Made by a program: the position numbers and the translations under genes. 7,963 nucleotides of DNA from Vibrio tasmaniensis 1F-187 (GTDB lineage: Bacteria > Pseudomonadota > Gammaproteobacteria > Enterobacterales > Vibrionaceae): assembly GCF_000272405.2 (NCBI RefSeq), contig NZ_AJZM02000157.1, positions 1 through 7,963 on the forward strand, read 5' to 3'. Shown one piece after another: positions 7,189-7,963 of this stretch. The notes under the pieces were generated by a model. It worked only from the letters and a program-made list of their open reading frames with translations. It had not been told where the DNA came from and searched no databases. Positions within the stretch are counted from its first letter, which is position 1. Each line of letters begins with the position of its first letter.

Positions 7189-7462
7189 TGAGGTGTCCCT
7201 CCTGCCAGCGGTGATACAGGTTGCCAGCGTTGGCGGCTTTATCTTCATCGAGCGCCGTGAGTATCTGCTCAGGCACCGGGATGCCAAAGCGAGCCAATAC
7301 AATCAGGAAAACATCAAAAGATTTAGGATGAGGGTCATCTTCAAACAAGTTTGAGTATTGCAGCTCATCGCTTTTTTCAATGACAAGAAAGAAACCTTGC
7401 AGTGGCCTATCCCAACCACAAAGCACGTGATAACCGCGAGCATGAAAAGAATGTTGTGACAT
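7172..7462 (-). CDS. Hypothetical 96-residue soluble protein upstream of virB3
   Basis: I do not recognise this protein with certainty. It is 96 residues, without signal peptide or membrane segment, acidic in the middle, and reads like a compact alpha/beta domain. Visible elements are GWDRPLQGFFLVIEK (residues 16-30), which looks like a beta-hairpin core, and the acidic LFEDDPHP (39-46). A helix FDVFLIVLARFGIPVPEQIL (49-68) and a closing AANAGNLYHRW segment (76-86) follow. ATG 7462 is preceded by AGGA six bases upstream, overlapping the stop of the previous gene. Its end overlaps virB3 by 17 bases and carries the virB3 ribosome site, so it is co-translated with the secretion genes. A role tied to conjugation, such as regulation, is plausible from position only. 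The balanced domain makeup and good start signals argue that it is a real gene. Confidence 0.8.
   Translation of the reverse strand: MSQHSFHARGYHVLCGWDRPLQGFFLVIEKSDELQYSNLFEDDPHPKSFDVFLIVLARFGIPVPEQILTALDEDKAANAGNLYHRWQEGHLIETRG
7197..7203 (-). promoter_or_regulatory. Strong ribosome binding site deciding the TTG start of virB3
   Basis: The minus strand reads AGGAGGG, followed by an eight-base spacer ACACCTCA and then TTG at 7188. This is a near-perfect anti-16S match, and it lies inside the 3' end of the upstream 96-residue gene. A strong site paired with a weak start codon suggests that output is tuned and may depend on translation of the upstream gene. Confidence 0.75.
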
Positions 7463-7470
7463 AACGCGTC

Positions 7471-7638
7471 CTACCTGTGACTAAAGCGGTCTTGAATGTC
7501 TTTATTTCCCACCACGTACAACCCATCTTCCAGTTCTAACCCCGCGGCTTTAAGCTCTTCTCGGATCTCAATCTGACGTCTAGCGGCGCAGCGGCGAGCC
7601 AGTTGTTCTGCTGACTCTTTCTTACTCTGTGTCTTCAT
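7471..7638 (-). CDS. Small hypothetical protein, 55 residues, basic helical
   Basis: This short ORF starts at ATG 7638 and ends with TAG at 7471. It encodes 55 residues beginning MKTQSKKESAEQLARRCAAR and ending KDIQDRFSHR. The first 30 or so residues are highly charged and Lys/Arg/Glu-rich, and probably form one amphipathic helix. A short LELEDGLYVVGNKDI stretch (residues 34-48) could form a small hairpin. The start has GGAG five bases upstream. Its ATG overlaps the TGA of the preceding ORF as ATGA, and its stop lies next to the ribosome site of the following gene. This coupling supports expression. No family is recognised; a small nucleic-acid-binding or regulatory protein is possible but unproven. 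Confidence 0.7.
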   Translation of the reverse strand: MKTQSKKESAEQLARRCAARRQIEIREELKAAGLELEDGLYVVGNKDIQDRFSHR

Positions 7639-7802
7639 ACTTTCTCCATTTGGTCAGCCGCGTAATTCGCCGTTTGAGCGAGCACTCGGCACGTCTGAGA
7701 TAATGCCCCTTGCTCTGCCGGTGTTAAACGCTCACCGTCGACAGGGATAGCGGTCTGTTCAATGACGTCAACCCAAAACTTGAGCTCTTGAATGAGGGTC
7801 AT
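7635..7802 (-). CDS. Small hypothetical protein, 55 residues, acidic helical
   Basis: This ORF runs from ATG 7802 to a TGA at 7635, encoding 55 residues that begin MTLIQELKFWVDVIEQTAIP and end ANYAADQMEKV. The start has a strong AAGGAG six bases upstream. The stop overlaps the next ORF's start as ATGA, typical of co-translated operon genes. The sequence suggests two amphipathic helices (about residues 2-17 and 27-52) joined by a Pro/Gly-containing turn (VDGERLTP, 21-28), consistent with a small helical-hairpin protein. It is soluble, with no export signal. I do not recognise a family. Position in front of the T4SS genes suggests an accessory or regulatory gene of the transfer region. Confidence 0.7.
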   Translation of the reverse strand: MTLIQELKFWVDVIEQTAIPVDGERLTPAEQGALSQTCRVLAQTANYAADQMEKV

Positions 7803-7815
7803 TTCTTTCTCCTTA

Positions 7816-7963
7816 TCACGCTAAAGACAACAATGAATCGCTCGCATACTTCAAACCACGATTACGGCTCACGTGTTGTTTCCAATTTTGAGGGGTCATG
7901 GTGGTGTTATTGAGTTTACGGTAACGTTTTTTGCGCGCGTTATTTGAGGTAGGGAGAGTGAGA
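7816..7963 (-). CDS. C-terminal end of an unidentified gene, cut by the right edge
   Basis: The frame is open from the right edge to a TGA at 7816, giving 48 residues that end in KYASDSLLSLA. It is basic in its first half (ARKKRYRKLNN) and contains WKQHVSRNRGLKY. An internal ATG at 7899 would give only 27 residues and has no ribosome site, so the reading frame more likely enters from outside the window. The gap to the next gene is 13 bases and holds that gene's AAGGAG site, so it appears to belong to the same transcript. The fragment is too short and featureless for a family call; a nucleic-acid-binding protein would fit the basic composition but is a guess. Confidence 0.55.
   Translation of the reverse strand, partial: LTLPTSNNARKKRYRKLNNTTMTPQNWKQHVSRNRGLKYASDSLLSLA

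Noticed and set aside
1..7963. CRISPR array, tRNA, rRNA, insertion sequence or rho-independent terminator
   Set aside because: The whole window is occupied by closely packed coding sequence. I saw no spaced direct repeats, no tRNA-like cloverleaf, no transposase and no GC-rich hairpin followed by a T run in the direction of transcription.

Overview
This window is one uninterrupted minus-strand operon that encodes most of a conjugative type IV secretion system (T4SS) of the VirB/Trb (MPF_T-like) type. Dense packing, ATGA overlaps, strong AAGGAG-type ribosome binding sites and roughly balanced base composition point to a Gram-negative bacterium. Protein style and codon use suggest a marine gammaproteobacterium such as Vibrionaceae, but this host guess is an inference. 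The cluster probably sits on a conjugative plasmid or integrative conjugative element. No integrase, relaxase, replication or partition gene is visible to decide between these.

In the direction of transcription (right to left), the layout begins with the 3' end of an unidentified gene at the right edge (7816 to the edge). Two 55-residue ORFs follow (7635-7802 and 7471-7638), then a 96-residue soluble hypothetical protein (7172-7462). The secretion genes come next: virB3-like (6817-7188, TTG start), virB2 pilin (6513-6842), virB4 ATPase (4008-6512), virB5/trbJ (3202-3996), virB6/trbL (2279-3205), virB8/trbF (1563-2276), virB9/trbG (707-1561) and the 5' part of virB10/trbI (703 to the left edge). 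Intergenic gaps are at most 13 bases or the genes overlap, so there is no gene-free stretch. I see no internal promoter or terminator.

The proteins fit one machine. VirB2 and VirB5 form the pilus. VirB3, VirB4, VirB6 and VirB8 form the inner-membrane platform, powered by VirB4 ATP hydrolysis. VirB9 and VirB10 form the periplasm-spanning core. The window contains no VirB7 lipoprotein gene, VirB11/TrbB ATPase, VirB1 transglycosylase, VirD4 coupling protein or relaxase. These may lie outside it, except that the usual virB7 slot between virB6 and virB8 is closed by a 2-base gap.

The points most worth checking are these. The first 17 bases match the end of an Illumina paired-end primer, so the left end is an artefact and virB10 is truncated by assembly. 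virB3 precedes virB2, the reverse of the usual order. A nine-A run lies in the virB3/virB2 overlap. Three unrecognised small genes are translationally linked to the front of the secretion genes. I found no clearly new biological system; this is a fairly standard T4SS with a few unusual features.
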